A program made the translations under genes and the position numbers. Positions 12,341 through 23,264 of a stretch of DNA of 64,000 bases are shown piece after piece. Location: positions 9,412,501-9,476,500 of the forward strand of contig NC_087253.1 of assembly GCF_037042905.1 (NCBI RefSeq), written 5' to 3'. Under the pieces are notes generated by a model, which worked only from the letters and a program-made list of their open reading frames with translations, was not told where the DNA came from and did not search any database. Origin of the DNA: Lytechinus pictus (lineage: Eukaryota; Echinodermata; Echinoidea; Temnopleuroida; Toxopneustidae). How positions within the stretch are numbered: the stretch's first letter is position 1; each line of letters opens with the position of its first letter.

Positions 12341-13360
12341 TAATGATGATTTTATGTTCTCCGTAACAAATTAAACTATAGCCATTTCATTAATGGAAGT
12401 AAAAACGATAATTAAATAAAATCGTATAATTACAAAAAAATCTACTGCCTTATTAGCATAGTGATGCTTTTATGTGCAAAATCCTTGTAAATTAATTACT
12501 GCTGACGCATACTACGGTCATGGCATTAAAAAGTTATTGCTATAAGTCATTGAAAGGGGTATTACCACATTTTGCGTTTTATTTAAACGACATATAAAAA
12601 TAGACTCTTTAAACCCGTCTTTCTTCGCGTTTCCACCCCCTCTCTCTCTTCTCTTAGCTCCTCTACTCTTAAAATCATGAAGGACACTGGCCACCCTGCC
12701 CCTCGAACGCCACCAGTGCTATAATAACATCCCACAATAAACGTGACAATTATCACACAATGATGGATCCTAAACCAACACAAGAAGCTCAAGCCGCAAG
12801 AAAAAAAGTCAGAAGAAGGAGAAAACAAATAAAGCATTGTCACCATTATACTGGCAATTAACTGATGAATTTTGGCAAGAATATGGTTGTCAACTTGCTG
12901 ACGTGTTCGAAATGACTCCTCTACAATATTGAAATAATGACCGATAATTTATCAACTCAGTACGACAATCATGACAATTCTGGACTCAATGTGAGAAAGC
13001 ATCATTGATTATTGATAACATGGAACAGGCCGCAGATACGGGGGCAATGGCAACTGCAAATTTACAAACCTTTTGAGCTTTTTTTTTCTTCCTTACATTT
13101 TTTTCGTTTATTTTTTTTTTCGCGAACATAACGGTTTTCCTGTCAGTGCATCAAACTTTAAATGTGTTCACAGTATCTAATTTGATTTCACCGTAATCTT
13201 TGGATCGATGGGAACGTGAAATGGAATTCAGACTGGATTATTTATGTATTGTATGTATGTTTGACTTCATCTTTTCTATTTACGCGCTCCCGCTAAACAT
13301 TCGCATGTGGAATAATGGAAGGCCTTTAGATATGAAAGGTAAGTCAATGACAAATTTAAG
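12341..13360. other. Gene-free stretch
   Basis: No gene, exon or clear repeat structure seen beyond short homopolymer runs. Confidence 0.4.
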
Positions 13361-14110
13361 GGCCTTTTCACACGAGAGCCTTGAATCATCATTGTAGTGA
13401 TAATTGCAATTTGTCTTTAGAATCATTGCACCGTTCACACGTTCACTCGAAAACTGTGATTTGAATTCGAATTTCTGAGAGAAGGCGGTATTGTGTCCTT
13501 GGTGACCTGTCAATCAAACCCAAACATAGCACTGCATCGCAAAAATAGAAACTACGATGAGTGCATGACAATTGTATTATATACGGAAGTGCTTGAAAGG
13601 TCACGTAAGCTCCGCCCCTCTACGTTTTGGAGGTCAATTAACCCTTTCAGACGTAACATTCTTACCGTAATTTGAGTGAAACTTAACTGGAATTCTTATT
13701 CGGAGTAGAATATGAATTCGTGATTGTGATAATAACAATAATAATATAGGGTATTTATATTGCGCACATATCCACCTTGTTAGGTGCTCAAGGCGCTCCT
13801 ATATTACCCGGCTAAGCTAGGCGTTCATAGCGCACACAGCTTTTTAAGGAATTACTTCCTACCGGTACCCATTTACCTCACCTGGGTTGAGTGCAGCACC
13901 CCCTGGATCAGTTTCTTGCTGAAGGAAATTACGCCATGGCTGGGATTCGAACCCACGACCATCTGTTTCAAAGTCCGAAGACTAATCATCTGGGCCACAA
14001 CGCTACAACGCTGATTAGCGTTCGTGATTCTAGTTTGGTTTTCGTCATTAGGATTTGTTTTCACTGGAATCATCATTCAAATTACGATTTTGGTGCCGTG
14101 TGAAAGGGCG
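13361..14110. mobile_element. MITE with GGCCTTTTCACAC ends, split by a SINE
   Basis: GGCCTTTTCACAC at about 13361 and GTGTGAAAGGGC near 14099 form terminal inverted repeats. Inner ATCATCATT motifs also match between the two halves. Removing the SINE (13726-14020) and one copy of its target duplication restores a shorter symmetrical element. No transposase is encoded. Confidence 0.6.
13717..14029 (-). mobile_element. tRNA-derived SINE with 9-base target duplication
   Basis: On the minus strand a tRNA-like head contains GGTTCGAATCC, a perfect B box, preceded by a GTGGCCCAGATGATTAG A-box-like segment. A body follows that ends in TTA/ATT triplets. The element spans about 13726-14020 and is bounded by the direct repeat TTCGTGATT (13717-13725 and 14021-14029), as expected for LINE-driven insertion. 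The head resembles tRNA-derived SINEs known from echinoderms; the family name is not certain. Confidence 0.75.
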
Positions 14111-14324
14111 GAAAGTTGGTCAGTGTCACCGAGGGATAAGGAAGGACGATTAGTAAGTAAGGGAAATAGGGAAAATAGCAACAAATAGCAAGGGAGGTAT
14201 AGAGCAATCATTTGAATTATGACAGGGGTGGAACGGTTTTGAAAGAAGGGGCCCGGGGGGGGGGGGGGTAATCCGAAAGCGACCGACCACGCGCAAAATC
14301 ACAATCAGATGATACGTTTTACGT

Positions 14325-14824
14325 TAATGGAGGTTTTTACGGTAAACACCATGTATGTAGTCCTGAAAAGGACTTCTATTCTTTCTTGATTGTATGTTAG
14401 CTCTGAAAAAAACTGTAACACAGTTAACAGTTCTTTTCAGAGCTAACATACAATCAAGAAAGAATAACAAACAGTCCTTTCAGGACTACATACATGGGCC
14501 CGTATTCTGATAGCAGGTTCAACTTAAACTCAGGTTTAAAGTTGTGGTTTAAGTATGGATAGCCCATTGTTACATTAATCACTAACAGTAGAGATATCAT
14601 ATTTTAGCTCATTTGGCTCTCAAATCATTCATAATTGTCTAGGAAGTATAAATAGATTATTGTCTTCACCATCGATGAATCAGGAAATGGCACAGTAAAC
14701 ATAAGAAACGTTCAACTTATTACACAAATTTGATACTTTTGCAATTGGCTTCCCATACTTAAACCACAACTTTAAACCTGACTTCAGAATACGGGCCATG
14801 GTGTTTACCGTTACAACCTCCATT
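14325..14824. mobile_element. Foldback element, itself interrupted by a MITE
   Basis: ATGGAGGTTTTTACGGTAAA (14327) pairs with the sequence ending at about 14824. Inside, ATGTATGTAGTCCTGAAAAG (14351) pairs with the sequence ending at 14494. The right arm is split by the 301-base MITE at 14497-14797. Excising that MITE restores a continuous palindrome of about 200 bases. Confidence 0.75.
14497..14797. mobile_element. GGCCCGTATTCTGA MITE, copy 1
   Basis: Ends are GGCCCGTATTCTGA and its complement, with inner AAAGTTGTGGTTTAAGTATGG and its complement. It is flanked by ATG on both sides (14494-14496 and 14798-14800), consistent with a 3-base target duplication. Two more copies lie at 22710-23019 and 38587-38893. 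Confidence 0.8.
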
Positions 14825-15280
14825 ATTCTCTCAACCATGGAACCTTCAAAGATCAAGTTTTACGTTTTAAATACACAGTTTTGAGAAAAGGTGTGTCGGG
14901 GGGGGGGGGGGGGGGGGGCTGAAGCCTGCAGCTTCTCGCCCTATTCCGCATGCAGACCCTAAATGAAGATTGCCTTTAAATAAACAAAACAAATCACTAC
15001 TGAAAGATGGTGCTAAATACCTAATGAATTATGAATTATAAAATTTAATAACGCTCAAAAAGATTGATTTTGTTCAACTGTCACAGGTATTTAAATGTTA
15101 CTCGATTATAGATAACACTCTTGACCATTTACCAAAGCTTATCATAGGCGGGCTTACAGCCAACAACGGAATCTATTTCATATGTATGTTTGATGTTATT
15201 TTCTTAATAAAGGACATATAAAGCTCGGGAATATTGGTAATTAGCATATTTATAGACGTAGGTATTCTTTTTAAAAACTA

Positions 15281-15536
15281 CACAGTAAAAATGCTGTTTA
15301 TTTATATATATTCATTTATTTTTTTTTTTTACAAAACGCTGTTTACTATCTAAACAATAGAGTAGGCGTTTAAACAGTTTCAACGAGAGTTTAAAATATT
15401 AAAAAACTGAGTTTTTATTTCAATGTTTAATTCTCAATCAATTTGATATGTTGTTTAAACTGTTAAACGACCTCTGCCTGCAGGATTCATGTAGTAAATA
15501 AGGTTGTATTAAGTTCTAAACAGCATTTTTACTGTG
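15281..15536. mobile_element. TA-flanked MITE with CACAGTAAAAATGCTG ends
   Basis: The 16-base end CACAGTAAAAATGCTG is perfectly inverted at the other end. TA flanks both sides (15279-15280 and 15537-15538), as in Tc1/mariner-type elements. It is 256 bases long with no coding capacity. Confidence 0.75.
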
Positions 15537-15743
15537 TAATATTATGCATAATGGTTATACTGACGATAATAGTATGACGCGTATAAATACGTTAAGAATC
15601 CCAGGCTGTCTATAATAAAAAAGCACAATTACCCTTGCTCAGACGAAAGGCTGATATAGGCCTAATTGTGATTTGTCATTAAAAATAATTGGATCATGAT
15701 ATGACAATAATCGGGCAGGACAATTATTTTCATCTATCAATAG

Positions 15744-16050
15744 AGTTTGACTCTTCAAGTACTCTGTTTTTGTCACCTCCATCATCAACATCATTGTCAC
15801 CATCAATATCGTCATCTTCATTGCCATCACCTGTTCTATCGTCGTCGTCATCGGCTTCTTTCAACGGTGGTTTAACGGAAAGGCATTACGAGTTCTCGAC
15901 TACGGCGATTTTGACATCAGGTAGGTTTTTATTTTGATTTGTTTTGTTTTGGAGGGCAACATTTCCGCAATCATTAAATAATTGTTGGTTGGTTATGCAG
16001 TACGTGTACCATTAAACTCGTATTATTGCTTGATTTTATTCATATAAATG

Positions 16051-16100
<50 letters not shown>

Positions 16101-17780
16101 CATCATTTTCAAGATTACATAATATTCACATTAGTATAATCATTCATATTATATATATACATGAGTGGAGCATCAAAAGCCCTATGAGCTTGGGAACGAT
16201 GTTCCAAGAAAAATACAAAGATACATAATTATACATTGGCTATACAAGAATACATTCAATGATGCGAAGATCAAATAAAAGTTAAAAGGAGAGCAAGAGA
16301 GATAGAGTGAGTGGTGAAAAACAGAGTGGGAAAGAGAGAACTGGATAGGAGAGAAACATGAAGAGAGTACTAACAATATATAAAATACAAGACATCGTGT
16401 TTTGATAACGAAGACTCGTTGGTGAGGTATTTTGTTTGTATGATAATCACAAACAATAGCAAAAAAGGAATTACACATGTGTGGTGGTATATTACGTAAC
16501 CATTCGTTTACTTATTTATTTATCTATTTGGCTCATGTGATCTTTTCACATTCGTTTATGAATAGGTCAACGCAATGCATACCATGCGTAAATAAACAAA
16601 TCAGACTATATTTAAATAATTCACGTGTTGATTAATTGATTAAAATGTATCACTCAACTGATAAATCAATAAAGCGATCGGTCAATTAATTTACCACCTT
16701 ATCAATGAACAAATCATTATTATAAATCTTCATTTTAATCGATCACCAATCAATCAGTCAATCAGTCAACCTATCAACAAATCATTCCATCTATCATTTC
16801 ATATATCTATTAATTAATCAGTAATATTTATCGGCTGTCATCACTTTCCATACCAACAACAGTACCTGTATCATCATCTACACATTTCTTGAACACCATA
16901 CCATTATAACAATCATCATCATCATCATCAACATCATAATCATCATCATCATCAGTATCATAATCATCATCAACACCAATATTGTCATCATCATCATCAT
17001 ATTCATCGTAACCACCATCATCATCATCACCACCATTATCATCGCCATCATCCTCCTTTTCATCATCTTCTTCAATGTGTTAAAGTAATCAGCTTGTAAT
17101 ATACATCACCACCGCTCTGCCTATGTATATTGTATTTTCTCTCTCTCTCTCTCCCCCTCTCTCTCTTCTCTCTCTCTCTCTTTAGACGCAAGTTCTCATG
17201 ACCTTGGTCGTCCTGGTATAATAGCACTCATAGTGCTCTACGTTCTTCTTGTCATCGCAGTGTCGTTAGGTGTTATAGCCGCTTGCTGTTTTAGACGGAG
17301 GTAAGAAAAAAAAAATCTTACTCGTATTTTATGTTACGGTTGTTATTCTTCTTTATCTAATCTTTGTGCTTCTTTTGACACATAAAATGCTATTCTAATG
17401 TTAATGATTTTGTTTGTAGACCTACACAAATGTATATTTTTGCGGAAATAAAGTTAAATCAAATCTTGTTGAATCAAAATTATTCAAAATTCATAAGCAT
17501 GACAACTCTATACTAAGTCTACAATATTTTTTTTCATTTGATTCAAAGGGTCTTCCGAGCTGAAGTACAATCCAGGCTTTCAAGGGCTTCCTCCACTCAA
17601 CGGTCAAGCATCTCACGTTTAAACAGCGTCATTTACGATGAGCAGGCGTCCAACTCTGGAGGGAAGAATAGCACGACGCCAAATAATCCATCGTCAAGGG
17701 GGAGCTTCCAAGGTGGAGTAAATGGAGACAGGGTTTACTCGGTTACTGAGGATGGTTTTCTGGCAGTTCCAAAGAACTAG
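15744..17780 (+). CDS. 3' end of a single-pass membrane protein gene (three exons)
   Basis: I see three phase-compatible exons. Exon 15744-15920 encodes a Ser/Thr/Pro-rich juxtamembrane stalk and ends in a GTAGGT donor (phase 1). Exon 17186-17300, after a (CT)n tract ending TTTAG, encodes a hydrophobic segment of about 24 residues (GIIALIVLYVLLVIAVSLGV) followed by CCFRRR, a typical membrane anchor and stop-transfer, and ends in GTAAGA (phase 2). Exon 17549-17780 continues in frame with a Ser/Arg/Asn-rich cytoplasmic tail (QSRLSRASSTQRSSISRLNS; a possible SVIYDE tyrosine site) and ends at TAG. Upstream exons with an ectodomain and start codon were not found and may lie left of the window. The protein family is not recognised. 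The exon structure is strongly supported by matching phases; the 15744 acceptor is the weakest point. Confidence 0.65.
15938..17138. repeat. Intron with (AT)n, degenerate (AATC)n and (ATC)n
   Basis: The intron between the stalk and membrane exons holds (AT)n at 16055-16098, a degenerate ATCAATCAGTCA-type stretch at about 16500-16830, and (ATC)n at about 16910-17065. No separate gene is visible in it. Confidence 0.75.
17139..17185 (+). promoter_or_regulatory. (CT)n tract serving as polypyrimidine tract of a 3' splice site
   Basis: A CT-rich microsatellite runs directly into TTTAG at 17185, the predicted acceptor of the transmembrane exon. Repeat length here would set the strength of the pyrimidine tract. 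Confidence 0.6.
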
Positions 17781-17796
17781 AACAGGGCGATCCTGG

Positions 17797-17950
17797 GCAG
17801 TGTTTCATCATTAAGTTTTGTCCGACAAGTTGTCAGATCTGACATCGTTCCTAGATTATGATTGGCTGAGAGGCACTGTTACGATGGTAATTGTCGGATA
17901 AAAGAGGATTTGCCGGAAAATGAAAAATTGAAACGAAATGTCGGGCAGTG
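17797..17950. mobile_element. TTTCATC/TCCGACAAGTTG MITE relic in the 3' flank
   Basis: GTGTTTCATCATTAAGTTTTG, trimmed here to its recognisable core TCCGACAAGTTGTCAGATCTG, and the ATTGGCTGAGAG centre match the intact element at 38199-38361. It lies just after the TAG at 17780, so it may be part of that transcript's 3' untranslated region. Confidence 0.5.
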
Positions 17951-18170
17951 TCGCGCCGCATTCGGTGATAACCCCACCCTTTATCCAAAGCCCCCTCCCC
18001 CTCCATCTGTTTGCCGAATGGGTGCACTTGGAGTTTCGTTTTTAATACGCCATTCCGATTTGAAATTATTGTCCACCTTCAAACTGCAATTTCAGCAAAA
18101 ATGGATATCGCTCGAATCGGTTTTGTCATTAACATAGTTGACTCCTCAGACTCGCAAATCAAAAGGCAGC

Positions 18171-18400
18171 ATAATTCGTCTGCATAAAGAAACGAAAACA
18201 AAAATAGGTCATCAGTCTATTAAAGATGAAGCTCGTTTGTCTTAAACGGGATCACACGCATATCAAATAAAACAGAATTTCGTCTGCAGAATAAAAACAG
18301 AAACAAAATATAGGTCGTCAGTCCAAAATGAAGGTCGTTTTGTCAGACACAAAAGGGGGAAAATAGGTAACCAGTCACTAGTCGCTTTGTCTTTGGAAAA
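18171..18400 (+). repeat. Two to three diverged tandem units of about 100 bases
   Basis: AATTCGTCTGCATAAAGAAA at 18171 and AATTTCGTCTGCAGAATAAA at 18278 start similar blocks. Both contain ATAGGTC(A/G)TCAGTC and then a GTTTGTC-type motif. A third, poorer copy follows from about 18361 (ATAGGTAACCAGTCAC). Origin unknown. Confidence 0.45.
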
Positions 18401-18924
18401 AAATTGTCGAGCAAAAACAAGTCCATCAGTTAAAATCTGTTTGCCCCCCCCCCCTAAAAAATGAGAAAAAACACACACTATACACGTACCCACCCACCTC
18501 TTCCCGCATACCTAAAACCACCCGCCCTAATTAAACGCATTTTACATGCAGGATGCGCCATTTTTTCCTCAAACATTTTATATACGGGATGCGCCCGAAC
18601 ACCCCCCCCTATACTGGATCCGTACATGCCAGTTCTCACAATATACCATCTCATCATGGTACTTAAAGTGATTGGTTAACATTGGTTTGACTTTTTAAAA
18701 ATCTGAGCTAGAAGGTCACACTTGTCACCTGTGTCTGTGATATGTTACTAAAATGAAGCCCAGAAAAAATTGCGTTCGAAAATAATTATTTAGTGCTTCA
18801 AAAATTGAAACATAAAGTGACCGAAAACACCATCTTAATTTCATCCCATACACTTATGTGTACTATTTAGGCGTCTATAAGACGCCTATTTACAAAATCG
18901 GGGTTTGCCTTGTAGTTTTAGCTT

Positions 18925-19120
18925 TTCATTCTCAATAATGGTTGTTTTCAGGGTTTATTAGTTCGAATACATGCACTTGTACACATGTTTCATCTTGGTT
19001 TGAGAATTTTTTAAATCGGCTGCTCACAAAGTTAAACAATACCTTTAACCAGATTCATGTCACTTCAAAGATGTCAAGGAAGAAGACACTTGAGATGGTG
19101 GGGCACATGGTCGACTTAAA
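18925..19120 (+). mobile_element. Repeat fragment shared with 45575-45715
   Basis: GGTTGTTTTCAGGGTTTATT through GCTGCTCACAAAGTTAAAC matches the reverse complement of 45575-45715. This is a dispersed repeat of unknown class. The short plus-strand open frame is a by-product. Confidence 0.5.
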
Positions 19121-19134
19121 GTGATGTTGCCGTA

Positions 19135-19545
19135 TGTGTGAACATTCCCCCCCCCCCCCACTCTTATGCACCAGTTTATTATGCCTTTCTTTGTAACCTG
19201 TTTGACCCACCTCTCACTAATTCTCTAGTTATTCATCCCTCTATCACTGTTTTGTTCCAGATCCTGTTTGATGTTGCCTGCCTCATTATCTTAATCCCTC
19301 TTGGCCTTACTTACACTAACTTCCCTTTGTGTCTGCCTACTCCTTTTCTTTCATCCCCTTCACTAACCTGATTGGTCTTCTCTACTCACTAATGCCCCTT
19401 TTGTCTCCTTGTTTCTAGCGTTGCTGTAGCTTGTTTGTGGTCTATATTATGGTTGTTCCACTTTATATGTTTGTCATTTTGCCTCCGACGAAGATTCTGC
19501 TAGGATCGAAAGCTTAGGCCCCTTTTTGACTTTCTCATTTAAAAA
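19135..19545 (+). mobile_element. Penelope-like element 3' fragment
   Basis: Starting with a C run and CACTCTTATGCACCAGTTTA, this is the same sequence as the reverse complement of about 50710-51000. There it lies downstream of a Penelope-type GIY-YIG coding end. The fragment ends near GAAAGCTTAGGCCCC. At 19484-19511 it holds a hammerhead-ribozyme-like core (see findings). The class is inferred from the linked coding fragment at 51600-51766. Confidence 0.55.
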
Positions 19546-20759
19546 TCATTTACGATGATGGTGATTTTTTTGGGGGGGGGGGGTGGCGCTGTAGCTTTCT
19601 GGCGTTTTCAATATTTAATATCATTTCATTATTTTTCTAAGAATTCACGGAATTAGTACACACCAAAATCTTTATTCTTGACTTTGAAAAAGAGCGTAGG
19701 CAAAAATGTATACGTCTCTTCGCTCGTATTTTTTTCAGGGGGGGGGGGTAGACAAATGAGTGTATTCTTGATTTTCGAACATCCTTCGAAAATGATTGTG
19801 CGTTATTATTTGTTACCGAATCTAATAAATAATGATAATAATAATGAAAAGTCTGCTGTTTAAATACACATTGCATGAACAGTCGTGTCAAAATTGAATC
19901 GGTCATTACTATTAGCGTACCGACTTTCACAACGTAATTAGCTTCAGGAGTTAGCTCATCACCCAATGTTATTATTCCACAATATTTTGTGTTATTTTCA
20001 TATTCCATGGTGTAGCTATAGTAAACACCTCTTGTTCTTGCTTTCATATGATGACAATACATGTTTCGTTCGTAGTTTCGAGACACCATATTTTTTTTGG
20101 AAAATATTTCGAAACTGAAAAAACGAGCAAATATTTTTATTATCAATTTCAATGAATATAATAATTGAAATATAATTTTTATAACAACGCACTAAAAATC
20201 GTGGCCAAGTTTTGAAAAAAAAATCTTATAAACTCGTTCACATTTTCTCTCTTGGATTTTCTTGAAATAATCTTTCTCATTTCTTTTATTTGTAATTTGT
20301 TGATTTTGAAAAAAAAGGAAATAAATTGTGAACAAAGCAATCATATCTCCTGTATCGTTTGTCATAGCAGTTTCAGAAACAAATGGCTTACAGCCACAAG
20401 CTGTCTGTCCAATGAGACTAGTTGGTGTATTTTAATATCTACGGAAGATATCAATAGCTCTCCCTCGGACACCGGAGCAACTCACGCGGCCTCGTGCCCG
20501 AGCATTTCGTTCATCCGTTATCATTTTGTTTACACGCGGGGCTCCTTCCCGGTATCTCTTTATCCAGTCACCGTATAAGATAGCGCTGAGTAAACAACCA
20601 TGGCTAATCTCTCGGATCGCATTATCGTTTAAGCAAAAGCTTTAAGGGGATCTTCATACCCCTTTCATCACATTTATATGCTTCTAAAACAAGTACTTTG
20701 AATTTTCATTTTGTTTAGATTATATCGAATCTTTCGGGCATAATTTTCTTTTAACTAAG
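19546..20759. other. Gene-free stretch with an unrecognised reverse frame
   Basis: A 171-codon reverse frame (19637-20152) is open. It is low in complexity, has no recognisable domain and crosses a G run at 19738-19749, so I do not call it a gene. The part from about 20380 to 20760 becomes CpG-richer towards the tetraspanin first exon. Confidence 0.4.
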
Positions 20760-21110
20760 CAGAGCTGCGGCATTGTGAGTTGATCCGCCTACGATTTTTC
20801 GCGGGAAACTTTTCGTGGGGTTTGGAAAGAGTGAGGGCTCTGGAGCAGACGACAGGATTGCAGCAGGGCTTACGTAGATGAAGAGGAATGCAAAGCCTGG
20901 GCGAGATTAAGTCTTTGACTCCTGAAAGTCACTCGTTCGGTGACTGACTCCCACTCAGCCACCCTGGAATACTTCATTTTGGGATCACTTTCCAACTCGC
21001 GCTCGCGGGACTCTAAAGACAAAGAGCGGGGTCGTCGTTCCAAAGCCTCGGGCATCGGCCGGCGTCACAATTTCCCAGGAAGCGACGGTCGGAAGAAAAA
21101 GAAACGAAAG
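20760..21110 (+). promoter_or_regulatory. Probable promoter and 5' leader of the tetraspanin gene
   Basis: This stretch is CpG-richer and GC-richer than its surroundings and leads without interruption into a well-placed ATG. No TATA box is obvious. The exact start of transcription cannot be told from the sequence. Confidence 0.4.
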
Positions 21111-21179
21111 ATGGCGGTTAGAGGAGGCTGCATGCTTGTTGTAAAATGTTTACTTTTCTTCTTCAATTTTGTCCTTTGG
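21111..21179 (+). CDS. First coding exon of a tetraspanin (partial)
   Basis: The ATG at 21111 has a strong context (AAGATGG). It opens 23 codons ending at a GTAAGT donor at 21180 (phase 0). The peptide has the tetraspanin N-terminal pattern: a short cytoplasmic start MAVRGGCM, a lysine before the membrane, then KCLLFFFNFVLW, the first half of transmembrane segment 1. Many animal tetraspanins (CD9/CD63 type) have the same F-N-F-x-x-W run and a first intron at this point. The downstream exons with the CCG-bearing large loop were not recognised and may lie beyond a long intron. Tetraspanins organise membrane protein microdomains. Identity as a tetraspanin is fairly sure; which subfamily is not. 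Confidence 0.65.
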
Positions 21180-22709
21180 GTAAGTCTTTTGTTTGGTTTA
21201 TTTATATCTTTTACATATTTTCGCGTCAGACTCTTGACCATATTTGTGATTACATTCCACTTATAAATGACACAGAGTGGTCATATACGTTGGCTCCTTA
21301 AAATTCGTTCTGTAAACTAATAATTAAATGTTACACGGGGGCTCGGGGCTGATTTGGCCCCCAAAAGCTCCCCCCCAAGAAAAAAAGTCACGAAAACGTA
21401 ACCCCCAAGGGTCAATATAAACTGTAATGTAATGTAGCCCCGCCCAAAAGTTATTTATTTTTTCGCATGTATTGCGTAAAGATTGTTCATGAGCAGACGT
21501 TTTTTTTGGACGTGTTTTAGTAAAAAAATAAATTGTTATTGGAAAAAGAACGGCGAGGCGGTGCCACAGGGGTAGGCATGGTGGGACCAAAAGGGGGGGG
21601 GGGGTAAGGAGGCGCCCCAAAATGGGCCTACTACACGGGCCGAGGAACGGTTTTAAAACGGGGGGGGGGGGGCTGACCATGCCAAAAAATCACAATGATC
21701 AGATGATTATGGTCATTTTTACGTCTTTGTACACGGTTTTGGAAGAAAAGTGGGGGCTGAAGCCCCCCGCCGATTCCACGACTGTTACAAGTTAATTAGA
21801 GATGCCCTGGGGGAAATGGAAGAAAGAAAGAAGAAGTGTACAAAGAAAAGAAGGTCTGCGTTACGCAATAATATCAGATGCGTCTATTATCCAATTGAGA
21901 AAAAAAATACTAGTAATACAAAATGAAAAAAATATGACGTATCGTTATGTCTGTCCCCTCACGAAATAACCTTGACCCTGTGGAAAAAAGGACACGTTTA
22001 TGGGGTAATTAAATGAATAGACTTTCTAACTAATTTAAAAATAGAATTTCATTTTGAAGAAGGGCACATTTCATTTTGAAAATAAAAAACACCGGGGGTT
22101 CCGCCATGCGTGCCTGCAGATTTATTTATTTAGGCAAAGACCTTCTCGTGTGACTAAAAGTTAATCAAATCTTTACCTTTGTAATGTCTTCATCTTTTTT
22201 CCCCTATTATAATCCGTGTATCATATTAAGTACCCAATTATTTTATTTTGTCAAGGGGGTCCACACTTTACACGCATTGCTTTTAGTGCATAGACCCCGT
22301 CATTTTAATAACATAGGACCTACTTGTTTTTGTTCAAAAAGGCAATCCTTTTTAAGAATCCAATTTATGTTACTTTGTAGACCTATTGTGTATGAGCATG
22401 AAACAATTGATTGTTAGATTTGTACGGTGTGATATGAACAGCTCAGGGAATGGTCGTCTAGTTTTTACACGTTGGATAACCTGAAGAACAATGATATGAG
22501 AGAGAGGGCAGGGGGGGGGGCAGATAAGACAGGGGATGAGGAGGACGAAGGGGGGGGGTGACTTGTTATTTTCAAATTACTCGATCGAAACAAAAATAAA
22601 TATGATTCTAATCATATTTATGCACATTCACTGTACTTATCTTTAGAACAATGACCGATTCGGACGATATTCCCTATTCTTTTAATGATCAATTTTGCTT
22701 CGGGTCATT
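21180..22709. other. Intronic or intergenic DNA with repeat copy at 21590-21785
   Basis: At 21640-21785 the order GGAACGGTTTTAAAACG, G run, GACCATGCCAAAAAATCACA, GGGGGCTGAAGCCCCCC gives the cleanest copy of the repeat that is split at 14.2-14.9 kb. The rest shows no exon. Confidence 0.5.
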
Positions 22710-23019
22710 GGCCCGTATTCTGAAGTCGGGTTTAACATAAACTCAGGTTTAAAGTTGTGGTTTAAGTATGGATAACCAACTGTTACATAATCACTAACAG
22801 TAGATATATCATACTTCAGCTCATTCGGCTCTCAAATCATTCATAATTGTGTAGGAAGTATAAATAGATGATTGTCTTCACCATCGATGAATCAGGAAAG
22901 AGCACAGTAAACATAAGAAACATACAACTTAATAAAATTTTTGGTACTTTTGGCTTCCCATACTTAAACCACAACTTTAAACCTGAGTTTAAGTTAAACC
23001 TGACTTCAGAATACGGGCC
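22710..23019. mobile_element. GGCCCGTATTCTGA MITE, copy 2
   Basis: Same ends and inner arms as copy 1 at 14497. It is flanked by ATT on both sides (22707-22709 and 23020-23022). The mirrored open frames inside it are palindrome artefacts. Confidence 0.8.
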
Positions 23020-23264
23020 ATTATGTTTTACGATATTGATTATTTCTTCATGGCTGATATTGCGTGGAATCGACATTTAAAGAACCTAGGATGATATGAT
23101 AATGGTCTTTCATAAATCCTATTTGTGGGAGTATTCAGGGGCGTCGCTATGGCACTTTATTAGAAGGGGAATAAGCGTTTAAATGGTCGAAAGTATGACG
23201 TCATTTTTTAATTCAATTACTGGGGTACACGACATGACCGCTCTTGTGGATTCTCTCTCTCTCA

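Larger units (their letters stand above)
14220..14960 (+). mobile_element. Host repeat carrying two nested insertions
   Basis: GGAACGGTTTTGAAAG and a G run at about 14228, GCAAAATCACAATCAGATGA at 14295, then TTTTGAGAAAAGGTGTGTC plus a G run and GGGCTGAAGC near 14880-14920. This is the same order as the intact-looking copy at 21640-21785, where these parts are adjacent. Here they are pushed apart by the foldback at 14325-14824. Confidence 0.6.

Noticed and set aside
19637-20152. 171-codon reverse open frame as a possible gene
   Set aside because: No domain or splice signals, low complexity and a G run inside; an AT-rich chance frame is more likely.
22837-23080. Matching open frames on both strands
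   Set aside because: They lie in the inverted arms of a MITE and are palindrome artefacts.
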